In this document: piece by piece, positions 14,922 to 24,600 of the stretch | Layout: every line of letters begins with the position of its first letter | Numbering within the stretch: position 1 is the stretch's first letter | Assembly (NCBI GenBank): GCA_016219275.1 | Contig: JACRBM010000085.1 | Span: forward strand, 1 to 53,846 | Direction of reading: 5' to 3' | Source of the DNA: Chloroflexota bacterium | GTDB lineage: Bacteria > Chloroflexota > Anaerolineae > UBA4142 | Length of the DNA: 53,846 bases | The notes under the pieces: model-generated | The model's database searches: none | Told to the model about the DNA's origin: nothing | What the model saw: the letters and a program-made list of their open reading frames with translations, nothing else | Translations under genes and position numbers: made by a program

Positions 14922-15548
14922 ATGCTAAACCCAAACCATCATCCCCATAACATCGTGTTCGATTTTGGCGGGGTTCTCGTGGATTGGAACCCGCGCCACC
15001 TCTATCGCAAATTGTTCAACGGGGACGAGCAAGCCGTCGAAAGATTTCTCGATGAAATCGGGTTCGTACCCTGGAATTTAGAAATGGATCGCGGGCGCTC
15101 CTTTGCCGAGAGTGTCGCCGACTTGAGCCGGCAGTTTCCACAGTACGCCGACCTCATTCGCGCGTACGACCTACGCTGGGAAGAATCCGTCCCCGGACCG
15201 ATCCAGCCGACCGTGAACATTCTCCACACGCTCAAACACGCCGGGTACCGATTGTACGGTTTGAGCAACTGGTCGCACGAAAAATTCCAGCTCGTGCGTC
15301 CGCGTTACGCGTTCTTCGATTGGTTTGACGCCATCGTCATTTCAGGCGATGTGAAAATGACCAAGCCCGACCCGCGCATCTATCACACGCTCTTGGCACG
15401 CATCGGGCAACCCGCCGACGCGTGCGTGTTCATTGACGATTCGGAAACGAATATCGCGATGGCGCGCCAACTCGGCTTTGCGACGATCCATTATCAATCG
15501 CCCGAGCAATTACAGCGCGCGTTGAATCAACTCGGCGTCGCGTGTTAG
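14922..15548 (+). CDS. HAD-family hydrolase (YihX-like, HAD-IA)
   Basis: 208 aa from the ATG at 14922; a TTG at 14895 in the same frame is an alternative. Motif I is FDFGGVLVDW, with Gly where most HADs have the second Asp, as in YihX/alpha-glucose-1-phosphatase-like proteins. Motif II is YGLSNWS, motif III the Lys of VKMTKPDPRIY, and motif IV FIDDSETN. The helical cap lies at residues about 20-90. The likely reaction is dephosphorylation of a small sugar phosphate or similar compound. It is transcribed divergently from lexA, and a 12-bp-arm hairpin follows. Confidence 0.93.
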   Translation: MLNPNHHPHNIVFDFGGVLVDWNPRHLYRKLFNGDEQAVERFLDEIGFVPWNLEMDRGRSFAESVADLSRQFPQYADLIRAYDLRWEESVPGPIQPTVNILHTLKHAGYRLYGLSNWSHEKFQLVRPRYAFFDWFDAIVISGDVKMTKPDPRIYHTLLARIGQPADACVFIDDSETNIAMARQLGFATIHYQSPEQLQRALNQLGVAC

Positions 15549-15564
15549 TCCGCTCCTAAAAACA

Positions 15565-15601
15565 AGACCTTCCAGGCGCTTGCGCAAAACCTGGAAGGTC
15601 T
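15565..15601. terminator. Hairpin between convergent genes
   Basis: AGACCTTCCAGG (15565-15576) pairs perfectly with CCTGGAAGGTCT (15590-15601) around a 13-nt loop. A short A-run lies on the left and TTT on the right. It separates the convergent HAD and 463-aa genes and could terminate both. Its wording also suggests membership of an interspersed palindrome family. Confidence 0.7.
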
Positions 15602-15609
15602 TTGAATAC

Positions 15610-15634
15610 GGCAAGTTGGAAACTTGCTCTACGA
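15610..15634. repeat. Single copy of the palindrome of the 57-bp array
   Basis: GGCAAGTTGGAAACTTGC followed by TCTACG is nearly the core of the tandem array at 1-463. On the minus strand it reads CGTAGAGCAAGTTTCC and lies just after the stop of the gene at 15640, in the same sense orientation as the other copies. Confidence 0.9.
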
Positions 15635-15639
15635 AAACA

Positions 15640-17031
15640 CTACGGTTGGTAGATGTGGTCCGGCGTGTACTGAATCGCGCCGACCTTAGTAGGATCGTAC
15701 ATATCGAGCAAACCCTGGAGCGGCATGCCGTTCGTCGTCGGCTTCCACAACTCGACGACGGTGTCGCCGTGATAGAGCATTTGCCAACGCGCGTAGCGAC
15801 GCGGGTCGTCCGCATCCGTGATCGCGCGCGAGCGGCGCGCCGAATCCTGGGCAAGTTCCTTCATCAAATCGGTACCGCATCCAAAGCCGTACGGAAAATC
15901 GCGGCGATTCGTCGGAATGTCTTCGACGAATTGTTCGTCCACGCGCTCGGTGCCAATATGAACGTGGACACCACCGCGAATAATTGGCACGCTAACCGAA
16001 CCATTCGGGTCGAGTCGCCAATCGCCGCGTGCGTTCTGGCTCACGCGCACTTTCGGCACGCTGTGCACGAGCGTGTACATTTCGAGCGCCTCGACGGAGG
16101 GACCTTTCGGCTTGATGCCTTCGGGCGCCCATACCTCGACCTTGCCGTCTTTCATCCCGCCGATCACGACGACTTCTTCGCGCTTGAGCGCGCGCTTGTC
16201 CACGTCCCAACTGCCGGACGCGGTGACCATTAGCGCGCCGGTTTCCGGATCGAACGCGAACAACATGCCTTCGCTAAAACCTTTCATCCCCAGGTACCGA
16301 TTATAAATGCGCGCGGTTTCGGGCGTCACGTAATCGCTCACCATCTTGGGCGCGGGCAACAAACGCAACGCCGCCATGCGATGCCCGGCTTCGATCAACG
16401 CTTCGGGTGTGCGCGTCTTTTCCCAGGTCGCGCGCGGAATCGCGTTTTCGATGATGCGATACTCGCCGCCGACATCGTGCGCGCACGCCGCGCTCACCAA
16501 GCGGTCGCGCAATTTGTTCACGATATCGCGCGTGTCGGTCGGGTGTCCGCCTTCGAGCGTGCAGTACGTCGCTTCGTACAATTCGCCGGTCGCGCGATTG
16601 CCGCTGAGAAAAACCATTTTGGGCGAGCCGATGCGCGCCGCCGCAGTGCGCGCGATATCAATCGCCTCGGCGTGCGAAAACTGGGTCATCCGTTCGCGAA
16701 TCGTCACGAGCGTGACCAGGTTGTCGGGACGCTTGGGCAAACCGTATTCGCGCATCAACGTGAGCGAGAGCGGCAGCGGGCGTTCGGGAATCCGCTCGAC
16801 GAGCGGGCGCGCGTCGTCGGGCACATCGAAGAACGCGAGCATCAGGTTCACTTTGCCGGACGATTGCTCGACAACTTGGTGTTGTTGTTCGCGAAACGCC
16901 GCGAGTAGTTTGGGCAACAATTCACTTTGCACGCGGTCGCCGGGTGTGGGTTCGTTCAACACCGCGACGGTGCGCGGCTCGAACCACTTGCACTCGATCA
17001 GACTCGCGGGCAGATCAAGAACTTGAGACAT
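15640..17031 (-). CDS. Unrecognised 463-aa soluble protein
   Basis: Starts at an ATG with GAGGTAAGT upstream. No signal peptide or membrane helix is visible. Parts look like mixed alpha/beta sequence: FEPRTVAVLNEPTPGDRVQS near the N-terminus, a central VIGGMKDGKVEVWAPEGIKP and a late HVHIGTERVDEQF followed by GFGCGTDLMKEL. His, Asp, Glu and Cys are concentrated in residues about 355-405, which could form a metal or catalytic site. I cannot assign a family. The gene follows the OmpR-type regulator on the same strand, but a word-repeat spacer lies between, so its own promoter is not visible. Confidence 0.85.
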   Translation of the reverse strand: MSQVLDLPASLIECKWFEPRTVAVLNEPTPGDRVQSELLPKLLAAFREQQHQVVEQSSGKVNLMLAFFDVPDDARPLVERIPERPLPLSLTLMREYGLPKRPDNLVTLVTIRERMTQFSHAEAIDIARTAAARIGSPKMVFLSGNRATGELYEATYCTLEGGHPTDTRDIVNKLRDRLVSAACAHDVGGEYRIIENAIPRATWEKTRTPEALIEAGHRMAALRLLPAPKMVSDYVTPETARIYNRYLGMKGFSEGMLFAFDPETGALMVTASGSWDVDKRALKREEVVVIGGMKDGKVEVWAPEGIKPKGPSVEALEMYTLVHSVPKVRVSQNARGDWRLDPNGSVSVPIIRGGVHVHIGTERVDEQFVEDIPTNRRDFPYGFGCGTDLMKELAQDSARRSRAITDADDPRRYARWQMLYHGDTVVELWKPTTNGMPLQGLLDMYDPTKVGAIQYTPDHIYQP

Positions 17032-17048
17032 ACTTACCTCATTGACAA

Positions 17049-17136
17049 ATTAGAAATTGGAGGTTGGAAATTGGAAGTTGGAAATTGGAACGTGTGTGGG
17101 GTGTCCAACTTCTAATCTCCAATTTCTAATTTCCAA
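17049..17136. repeat. Word-repeat spacer (GGAAATTGGA type)
   Basis: GGAAATTGGAAGTTGGAAAT-like words run to about 17090, then the complement (CCAATTTCTAATTTCC words) returns to 17136, giving an imperfect long hairpin. The same words are found in frame inside the membrane glycosyltransferase at 31625-31666. Confidence 0.88.
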
Positions 17137-17139
17137 CCC

Positions 17140-17832
17140 TTAATCTCCCTGAAACAGATAACCGAACCCGCGTTCAGTCAGAATATGTTCCGGTTTGCGC
17201 GGGTCGTCCTCGACTTTGCGGCGCAGATACCAGATGTACCGTTTGACGTAACCGGTATCCTCCCCGTATTCATAACCCCACACCTTGTTCAAAAGTTGCT
17301 CGTGCGACAAAACTCGTCCGGCATTTTCGGCAAGCGTGACGAGCAGGCGATACTCGGTGGGCGTCAGCTCGATGACCGAGCCATCTTTGACCACGCGGCG
17401 CGCGTCGGTGTCAATCACGAGATTGCCGCTCGAATAGCGTTTCGCTTTATGTTCGGTCGGCGTCATCCGCGCGCGATTCAACACGGCTTGCACGCGCGCG
17501 ACCATCTCGGCGAAACTGAACGGCTTGGTGACGTAATCGTCCACGCCGACGGAAAACCCTTTGAGTTTGTCGCTCTCTTCATCCTTCGCGGTGAGCATAA
17601 TGACCGGCACTTTGCTGACTTGGCGAATGCGTGTCGCGGTTTCCCACCCATCCATCCGCGGCATCATCACGTCGAGCAAAATCAGATCGGGTTGTTTGGC
17701 GTACAATTCTTGCAACGCGTCAATGCCGTTGAATGCGGTGATGATTTCAAAGTCCGCTTTCGACAACGCTTCGCGCATCAAGCGCACAAGCGTCCGGTCG
17801 TCATCCACAATTAACACGCGTCCTTTACTCAT
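17140..17832 (-). CDS. OmpR/PhoB-family response regulator
   Basis: 230 aa. The receiver domain (residues 4-118) has the acidic pair DD(10-11), phosphoacceptor Asp54 (LILLDVMMPRMDG), Thr81 and Lys103. The C-terminal winged helix (about 132-228) has LTPTEYRLLVTLAENAGRVL and a YVKRYIWYLRRKVEDDP recognition region. It would be phosphorylated by the kinase encoded immediately upstream, whose stop overlaps its start (ATGA). Targets are unknown. Confidence 0.97.
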   Translation of the reverse strand: MSKGRVLIVDDDRTLVRLMREALSKADFEIITAFNGIDALQELYAKQPDLILLDVMMPRMDGWETATRIRQVSKVPVIMLTAKDEESDKLKGFSVGVDDYVTKPFSFAEMVARVQAVLNRARMTPTEHKAKRYSSGNLVIDTDARRVVKDGSVIELTPTEYRLLVTLAENAGRVLSHEQLLNKVWGYEYGEDTGYVKRYIWYLRRKVEDDPRKPEHILTERGFGYLFQGD

Positions 17833-19370
17833 TTCCGTCCTCCGGTGGTTTGTCTACTCGTGGCATCCACATCCACGCGCCCAGCCAGCGGAAGTGAAAA
17901 CCGAAAATTCGATCCCTCACCGAGTGTACTCTCGACCCAGATTTCTCCGCCTTGCGCTTCGACCAGACTGCGACAGATAAATAAACCCAAACCGTGCCCG
18001 TATTTTTCCATCGAGTCGCGTCGGTCGACGCGATGAAATTTTTCAAAAATTTTACCGACCTGATCTTCGGGTATACCGATGCCGCGATCCGCGACGGAAA
18101 CCACGATCAATTCACCGTTCGATTCCGCGCCCAGTTCGACGGGCATTCCTTCCGAGGAGTACTTGATCGCGTTATCAATCAAATTGTGCAAGACTTCTTC
18201 GGTGCGGTCGCGGTCCGCCCAAACGGAGGGCAGGTTGCGCGCGCGCGGGCGCACGAGTGGGTTCGACGCGCCGCGCGTTTCCCACGCGTTGCACACGCGC
18301 TCGATGAGCGCGAGGATGTCGAATGCTTGCGGCTGGAGCACCAGCTGACCGGCTTCGATGCGACTCACATTGAGAATGCCTTGCACGAGCCGCGTCAGTC
18401 GCATACTTTGCTCGCGGACGATCTGCAACATCTCGCGATGCCCGCGGTCGTAGCACGGCAGGTCGCCTTCGAGCAATAGTTCGAGCGAGCCGTTGATGTT
18501 CGTCAGCGGCGCGCGCAATTCGTGCGATACCATCGAAACGAAATCGGACTTGAGCTGATCGAGTTCCTTGAGTTTTTCGTTCGCCTCTTCGAGTTCACTA
18601 TTACGCCGACGCAATTCGTCGGTCGCTTTAGCAAGTTGCGACGTGCGTTCCGCCACTTTGGTTTCGAGTTCGAGGTTGAGCTGTTGAATCGCCTGTTCGG
18701 ACTGGACGCGCGCGGTAATATCGCGCATGATCGCGGAATAGCCGGCAATGTCGCCGCGTTCGTCGTAGAGCGCGGTGCGCGTCAGCTCGACCATGACGCG
18801 ATGTCCGTCTTTGGTAACGCGTTCGGTTTGGTAATTCCGCACAAAACCGTTTGCCTGGATTTGTTGATGGAGCCAGGCGATCTCGCCACGCGCGGCGACA
18901 TCTTTCGGCAATAGGATCGCAAAATGTTTGCCCGTGGCTTCTTCGGACGTGTAGCCGAACATCATCTCCGCGCCGCGATTCCAGGTTTTGATGATGCCGT
19001 CGTTGTCGAGCGTGATGATCGCGTCGGCGGAATTGGAACAGACTGCCGCGAGCAAGCGTTCTTGTTCGCGCGCGGCTTGCATGGCGCGCTGGCGTTCTTC
19101 TTCCACGGATTCTTTCTCGACCAGAACGCGTTCGCGTTCATCCACCTGATCCGAAATCCAGCGTAGCGTGAACCAGATGACGACCGGTCCCAAAACGCCA
19201 AATGCGATAATGTCCATGAAGAGGTCGAGCGCGGCGGAGACATTGCGAATGAGGGAAAAATTAACTAGTTGGTAGGCGACAACGGCGGCAAACGTGGCGA
19301 GCGGCAACCAACGACGCAGCTGCGCTAAGAGGGTGCGCAAATCGCGCGAGGCAAATCGTGCCCACGTCAT
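17829..19370 (-). CDS. Membrane PAS-containing sensor histidine kinase
   Basis: 513 aa. Two N-terminal helices (about 19-42 and 47-70) form a hairpin with little outside the membrane. A coiled coil and a PAS domain follow (about 104-225, SADAIITLDNDGIIKTWNRG). The HisKA segment has the phosphoacceptor His in SMVSHELRAPLTN near residue 283. The HATPase_c domain has N-box LIDNAIKYSS, G1 DRGIGIP and G2 HGLGLF. It forms a two-component pair with the overlapping OmpR-type gene. The PAS domain implies cytoplasmic sensing; the ligand is unknown. Confidence 0.95.
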   Translation of the reverse strand: MTWARFASRDLRTLLAQLRRWLPLATFAAVVAYQLVNFSLIRNVSAALDLFMDIIAFGVLGPVVIWFTLRWISDQVDERERVLVEKESVEEERQRAMQAAREQERLLAAVCSNSADAIITLDNDGIIKTWNRGAEMMFGYTSEEATGKHFAILLPKDVAARGEIAWLHQQIQANGFVRNYQTERVTKDGHRVMVELTRTALYDERGDIAGYSAIMRDITARVQSEQAIQQLNLELETKVAERTSQLAKATDELRRRNSELEEANEKLKELDQLKSDFVSMVSHELRAPLTNINGSLELLLEGDLPCYDRGHREMLQIVREQSMRLTRLVQGILNVSRIEAGQLVLQPQAFDILALIERVCNAWETRGASNPLVRPRARNLPSVWADRDRTEEVLHNLIDNAIKYSSEGMPVELGAESNGELIVVSVADRGIGIPEDQVGKIFEKFHRVDRRDSMEKYGHGLGLFICRSLVEAQGGEIWVESTLGEGSNFRFSLPLAGRVDVDATSRQTTGGRK

Positions 19371-19523
19371 CGTGAATATCCCCGTTGCCGGGACGAGGCG
19401 CTCAACTCATAGAGCGCAGAATGTCCAGCCCAGTACGCGTTCATCATAGCAAGGTGGGCAAAGTATAGCACAGTTTGAGTGTACCGCCAAGTAGAATACA
19501 TCGGGCGCGTGACGCGTCCATCC

Positions 19524-19625
19524 TCACCGACTCGCTTCCCCAAATCTCATCCTCCCATTGGGGAGACGTTGCAAATCTTTGGCGACGAGGTTCTCATCTT
19601 CAACTACCAAGATTCTAGTATCCAA
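19524..19625 (-). pseudogene. Fragment of a receiver domain
   Basis: A 33-codon frame from TTG 19625 reads DTRILVVEDENLVAKDLQ, nearly the same as IRILVVEDENIVAKDLQ at the start of the downstream-numbered gene 19685-21667. After LQR the sequence changes to CCCCAATGGGAGGATGAG-like repeat DNA and soon stops. It looks like the 5' end of a duplicated receiver gene, cut by a repeat. I see no other gene in 19371-19684. Confidence 0.7.
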
Positions 19626-19684
19626 CCCATTCTACTCCTGCCCGATAAAACCCAGGCGCGAATCCTACCCAAAAACAAATCGCA

Positions 19685-21667
19685 TCAATCTTTAGTCGGC
19701 GTGGAATTTTCGTCCACGACTGAACTGGGTGGTCGCGCAACGACCACGCGATCGCGTCCTTCGTGTTTGGCGCGATACAACGCCGCGTCGGCAGATTGAA
19801 TGATCTCCGCGGCGGTTGCGCCATGTTCCGGAAAGATTGCGACCCCCAGCGAGACCGTTACCCCCGACAGAACCTCGCCCAAATGTTGGACGCTCAATTC
19901 GCGGATGCCGGCGCGAAGCTCCTCTGCCCGACGAACAGTCACCGCCAGGTTGGTTTCCGGCATAATCACCACAAATTCTTCGCCGCCATAGCGACAGGCG
20001 ATATCTTCGACACGCGCGTGTTGGCGCAGAAACACGCCGACTTGATGCAGGATGCGGTCCCCCATCGCATGTCCATGCGCGTCATTGAAATTTTTGAAAT
20101 GATCCAGATCGAGCATGATCGTGCCCACTCCCGCGTTGCGTCGCGCCGCGCGGCGCAATTCACGTTCGAGCGTTTCTTCCATGTAACGCCGATTGAACAA
20201 CCCGGTCAGAAGATCGTGAATCGCCTGGTTCCGCAAACTTTCGCGTAGATTGAGATTCGCCAACGCCAAGCCGATGTGTTCGCCCATCGCGATGGCAAGA
20301 CTTTTGCGCTCTGCTAGGGCAAGGGCGGAGTCGGTTTCAGTTTGATGATGTGTATGGGATTCAAAACTTAGATGTAACACGCCGATCGCTTCGCCTTGCG
20401 CCGCCATCGGCACGCACATATAGTTGACTGGCGTAGTCGTTTTGAGATGATGGCACAACGGGCACAGCGGGTCAATGCTCAAATCATTCACGACATGCGC
20501 CTGCCCGCGACGCAACGCCCAACAATCGCTTGGCGAGAACACTTGCGGCGACGATACGCCCCACACCGCGACCGATTCGACATAGTTGCGCGACGCGCTG
20601 ATGATGTTGATCGCGCCCGAGACCTGGGGAAACAATTTTTGCGCAAAGCGGGCGATGACCTCGTATGCTTCCGGCTCGGCGCGACAACTTTGGAGCAAGT
20701 CACCCAATTCATTGAGGAGCGTGATTTCATGATTGCGTTGTTCCAACTTGGCGACCCACACTTTGAGTCTGTCCGATGCCTGCTCCAACTCTTTTTCCAT
20801 CAGTTTGCGCTCGACCACGACGGCTTGCAGCGCTTCGTTCGCTTTGGCGAGCGCGGCGGTGCGTTCTTGGACGCGCAGTTCCAACGCGTCGCGCGCGTGA
20901 CGCAGTTGCTCATCCGCGGCTTTGCGGTCGGTGATATCCATCACCATCGCCAGCGTGCCGGTGTGATTGCCGCCGCCGTCCGTGATGGGACTCGCCGCGA
21001 CGAGCGCCCACAAATAGTTCACACCGTCTTTGCGGCGAAGCTTGACCTCGCGCTGTTCGGCTCCGTCCGCCTCGTTCGGCGCTGCCGGCGCGATGAGACC
21101 GGCGTGACCGTCTGCGTCCGTCAAGTCGCGCGATGGCGCGCCCAGCATCTCCTCAACCGAATAGCCCAGCATCTCCGCCATTTTACGGTTGACAAAAGAC
21201 GTATTGCCGGCGGCATCCACGATCCAAATTCCCTCCTGCGCGGTCTCGACAATGCGGCGATACTTTTCTTCGCTCTCTTTCAGTTGCAATTCGATGTGCC
21301 GGCGATACAACCCGGCTTGGATCACCGCGTGCAGTTCGCGTTCCTTGAATGGCTTGAGGATATAGCCGAGCGGCTGGAGATCGCGCGCGCGTTGCACGTA
21401 ATCTTCATCGCCATACGCGGTGAGAAAAATCACCGGCGTGCCAAAGCGCGCAAAGATTTCAGCGGCGGCTTGAATGCCATCCATCTCCCCTTTCAACACA
21501 ATGTCCATCAAGATCAAGTCGGGATGCAACTCGGCGGCGCGTTGGATGGCGTCTTCACCGGTGGCGACGATGGCGGGGACCGCATAGCCCAAACGTTGCA
21601 AACGTGTTTGCAGATCCTTGGCGACGATGTTTTCGTCTTCGACGACGAGAATTCGTATCGGTTGCAT
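19685..21667 (-). CDS. Receiver-PAS-GAF-GGDEF diguanylate cyclase
   Basis: 660 aa from the ATG at 21667 (GAAGGTGAAT upstream). Domains: receiver about 4-122 with Asp55 (LILMDIVLKG), PAS about 135-260, coiled coil, GAF about 305-470 (an SDCWALRRGQAHVV and DPLCPLCHHL region with several Cys and His), and GGDEF about 490-640. The active site is RYGGEEFVV, which is intact, and RVED five residues before it is the RxxD product-inhibition site. It should make c-di-GMP under control of phosphorylation by a kinase, probably the 1547-aa protein encoded 26 bp upstream. Confidence 0.95.
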   Translation of the reverse strand: MQPIRILVVEDENIVAKDLQTRLQRLGYAVPAIVATGEDAIQRAAELHPDLILMDIVLKGEMDGIQAAAEIFARFGTPVIFLTAYGDEDYVQRARDLQPLGYILKPFKERELHAVIQAGLYRRHIELQLKESEEKYRRIVETAQEGIWIVDAAGNTSFVNRKMAEMLGYSVEEMLGAPSRDLTDADGHAGLIAPAAPNEADGAEQREVKLRRKDGVNYLWALVAASPITDGGGNHTGTLAMVMDITDRKAADEQLRHARDALELRVQERTAALAKANEALQAVVVERKLMEKELEQASDRLKVWVAKLEQRNHEITLLNELGDLLQSCRAEPEAYEVIARFAQKLFPQVSGAINIISASRNYVESVAVWGVSSPQVFSPSDCWALRRGQAHVVNDLSIDPLCPLCHHLKTTTPVNYMCVPMAAQGEAIGVLHLSFESHTHHQTETDSALALAERKSLAIAMGEHIGLALANLNLRESLRNQAIHDLLTGLFNRRYMEETLERELRRAARRNAGVGTIMLDLDHFKNFNDAHGHAMGDRILHQVGVFLRQHARVEDIACRYGGEEFVVIMPETNLAVTVRRAEELRAGIRELSVQHLGEVLSGVTVSLGVAIFPEHGATAAEIIQSADAALYRAKHEGRDRVVVARPPSSVVDENSTPTKD

Positions 21668-21693
21668 ATTCACCTTCGATTAGAAAAAAACAA

Positions 21694-24600
21694 CTACCTG
21701 GGTTTGTATTTGACCTCGCGGAACGTGATCTGATATTCCGTTCCGCCTTCGCCGCGCAGTTCGATGACGCCGCCCAATTGCTCGACCAACGTCAGCACCA
21801 GTTGCAATCCCAGCGAGGGCGATTGCCGATAATCCAAGCCGGCGGGCAAGCCCACTCCGTTATCGCCGATGACGAGCGTATACGCGCCGTCCGGTTTGAC
21901 TTGCAGCGACAAATAGATTCGCCGATCCAATTGATCGGAATTCCGAAACGCGTACTTGAGCGAATTGGACATGATCTCGTTGACGATCAAACCCAATGGG
22001 ATGGCGGTATCAATCCCAAAATAAATTTCGGGCAGGTCTTTCTCCAACCGCACGCCGGCGGCGGGATAGTACATGCTGTAGAGACTGGTGCTGAGATCGT
22101 CCAGGTAATCCCGAAAATCAATCCGCGAGAGATCGAAAGAGCGGTACAGTTTTTCGTGAATGAGCGCGATCGAATCAATGCGGCTTTGGCTGTTTTGCAC
22201 GATATTCACAAACTCCGGATTGGACACACTCCCCGCTTGCAAGTTGAGCATACTGGAAATCACCTGCAAGTTGTTCTTGACGCGGTGATGCACTTCTTTG
22301 AGCAACGCTTCTTTTTCGCGGAGCGATTGTTCGACGGTGGCTTCGGCGAGTTTACGCGCGGTAATGTCTTGCGCGACGCCGACGTAAAGCAACTCGTGGT
22401 TTGATTGAGGGCGCGCTGGAAAGCCGCGTTCCCAAATCCACCGGAGCGTCCCGTCGGGTCGCACGATGCGATACTCGTGGTCGAAGGGCTGGCTGGTTAG
22501 TCGAACAGTCAAATTCGCCGTCACGCGCTCGCGGTCCTCTGGATAAATCGCTTCGATGAACGAACCGGGATTCTCGTACAGACTTGCCAGGGTGCGCCCC
22601 CACACGTGTTTGTACGCCGGGCTGACGTAAAAGATCTGTTTACCTTGAAGGTCGGACATCCAAAACACTTCGTCAATCGTTTCCGCGATCAACCCGAACT
22701 TTTCCTCGCTCTCGCGCAACGTGCGATTCGCGGCTTGCAGTTCGGCGGTGCGCTCGGCGACGCGCAGTTCCAATATGCGGTTGATCTCTTCAAGCGTTTT
22801 CTGTGCCTCTCTAATTTTAGAAATGTCCATCGTATTCACGAGCGCTTGCAACGGTCTGCCGCGCTCATCGTGAATGGGTTGAATACTGGTGCGGTGCCAA
22901 TGTTCCTCGCCTTGCACAATCGTCGGCGACTCGATGACGATGCCCTTGTCGCTCGCGAGCACTCCTTGAACCGCTTGCACTTGGAGCGCCGCGACCGACT
23001 CTGGAAACAAATCGAACATATTTTTGCCGACGATGCTGGGCGGATCGAATCCCAATTGCCGCGCGCCCAGTTCGTTCACGTACAAAAATTGCCCTTGCAT
23101 ATCTACAACGGCAACTACGCTGTCCATACTTTCCACTAGACTGCGATATTTTTCGTTGGATTCTCGCAACGCCAGTTCCGCGCGTTTGCGCTCGGTAATG
23201 TCGCGCGCTAAACTTCCCAGCCAATAACCTTGGTGAGTCTCAATGGGAAAGTAGACCGATTCGACAGTGCGCTGTTCCCCCGTAATGCTCTGGACTTGGA
23301 TTTCGAACGTTTGATGGAACCATGGCGCTTGACCCGCGACCAGAATGCGTTCGATCATTTCCTTAAACCGGCGATACGCGTCATCTGTTCTCCGTTCCGG
23401 CAACATGACCTGATGTTGAATATCCCAGATCGGCTTGCCCACGACTTGTTCGCGTTCCAGCCCATAGATGCGTTCTTGACTTTGGTTCCATTCGACCACG
23501 ATGCCGTGATCATCCACGAGAACAACGCCATCCGACGATTGTTCGACCAGACTGTGAAACTTGCGTTCGGCGGCGAGCCGCGCTTCGTCCGCCAATTTGC
23601 GTTCGGTGATGTCACGCCCGACCGACTGATATTCCACGACGTTGCCATGTTGATCGGCGATCAAGTGATTGGTCCACTGTTGCCAGCGGATTTCGCCGCT
23701 CGGAAAAATCACCCGATGTTCAATCGTGATAACCGGGTGAGTGACGCTGAGGAGCGAAAACTGTTGCTGAACATTGTCGCGGTCTTCTTCCGGAATCAGC
23801 GGCATAAAACTGTGTCCGACAAGTTCCGCGCGCGTTTTGCCAAAGTAGCGGCAATACGCGCCGTTCACAAAGGTCAGCGTGCCGTTGGGTAACCACCGGC
23901 ACAGTAACTCGGTCTGGTCTTCGACGATCGCGCGATATTTTTCCTCGCTCATCCGCAGGGCTTGTTCCGCGTATTGGCGCTCGGTTAGATCGGTGATGAC
24001 GGCGATTGCGCCGCTCACATTGCCGGCTTGCCAGCGCGGCGCGCCGGTAATCAGGACCGGCACCAGAGTGCCATTCGCGTGCTTGAGCCAAGTTTCGTAA
24101 CTTGACGTCTTGCCTTGCTGCCGGTACGCGCGCTGCTGCGCGAGAATGGCTTGATCGGGCGGCTCTGCCAAATCCATCGGCTGCTTTCCGATCAAGTCTT
24201 GCGGTTCACGCCCCACCATGTGGGCGTACGCCGCGTTGATGTACTCGAACCGACCATCCGCGCCGGTGACCGTTAAACCTTGCCCCATCGTATTCATCAC
24301 CTGCAAGGCAAAGTCGCGTTGCGTTTGGATTTCCTGTTCCATCTGTTTGCGCTCGGTGATGTCGCGGATGATCCCGATGAGCATGTTCGGTTTACCCTCC
24401 GCCTCTTTGAGCGCGACGATGGACACTCCGCCAATTCCCGACGTTCCATCGGCGCGCGCGAAGGCGACTTCGCCAGACCATCTGCCGAAATTTTTCAACG
24501 CATCGCCGACCACCGCCGCGAACGGCGCATCGGCGATCTGCGCACTGGTCAGTCTGGTCGCCGACCGACCCAGGACGTCGGTTTTTGAAAAACCAAAGAT

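Noticed and set aside
20396-21733. 445-codon open frame antisense to the GGDEF gene
   Set aside because: Shadow of a high-GC coding strand; the sense frame has intact receiver, PAS, GAF and GGDEF motifs.
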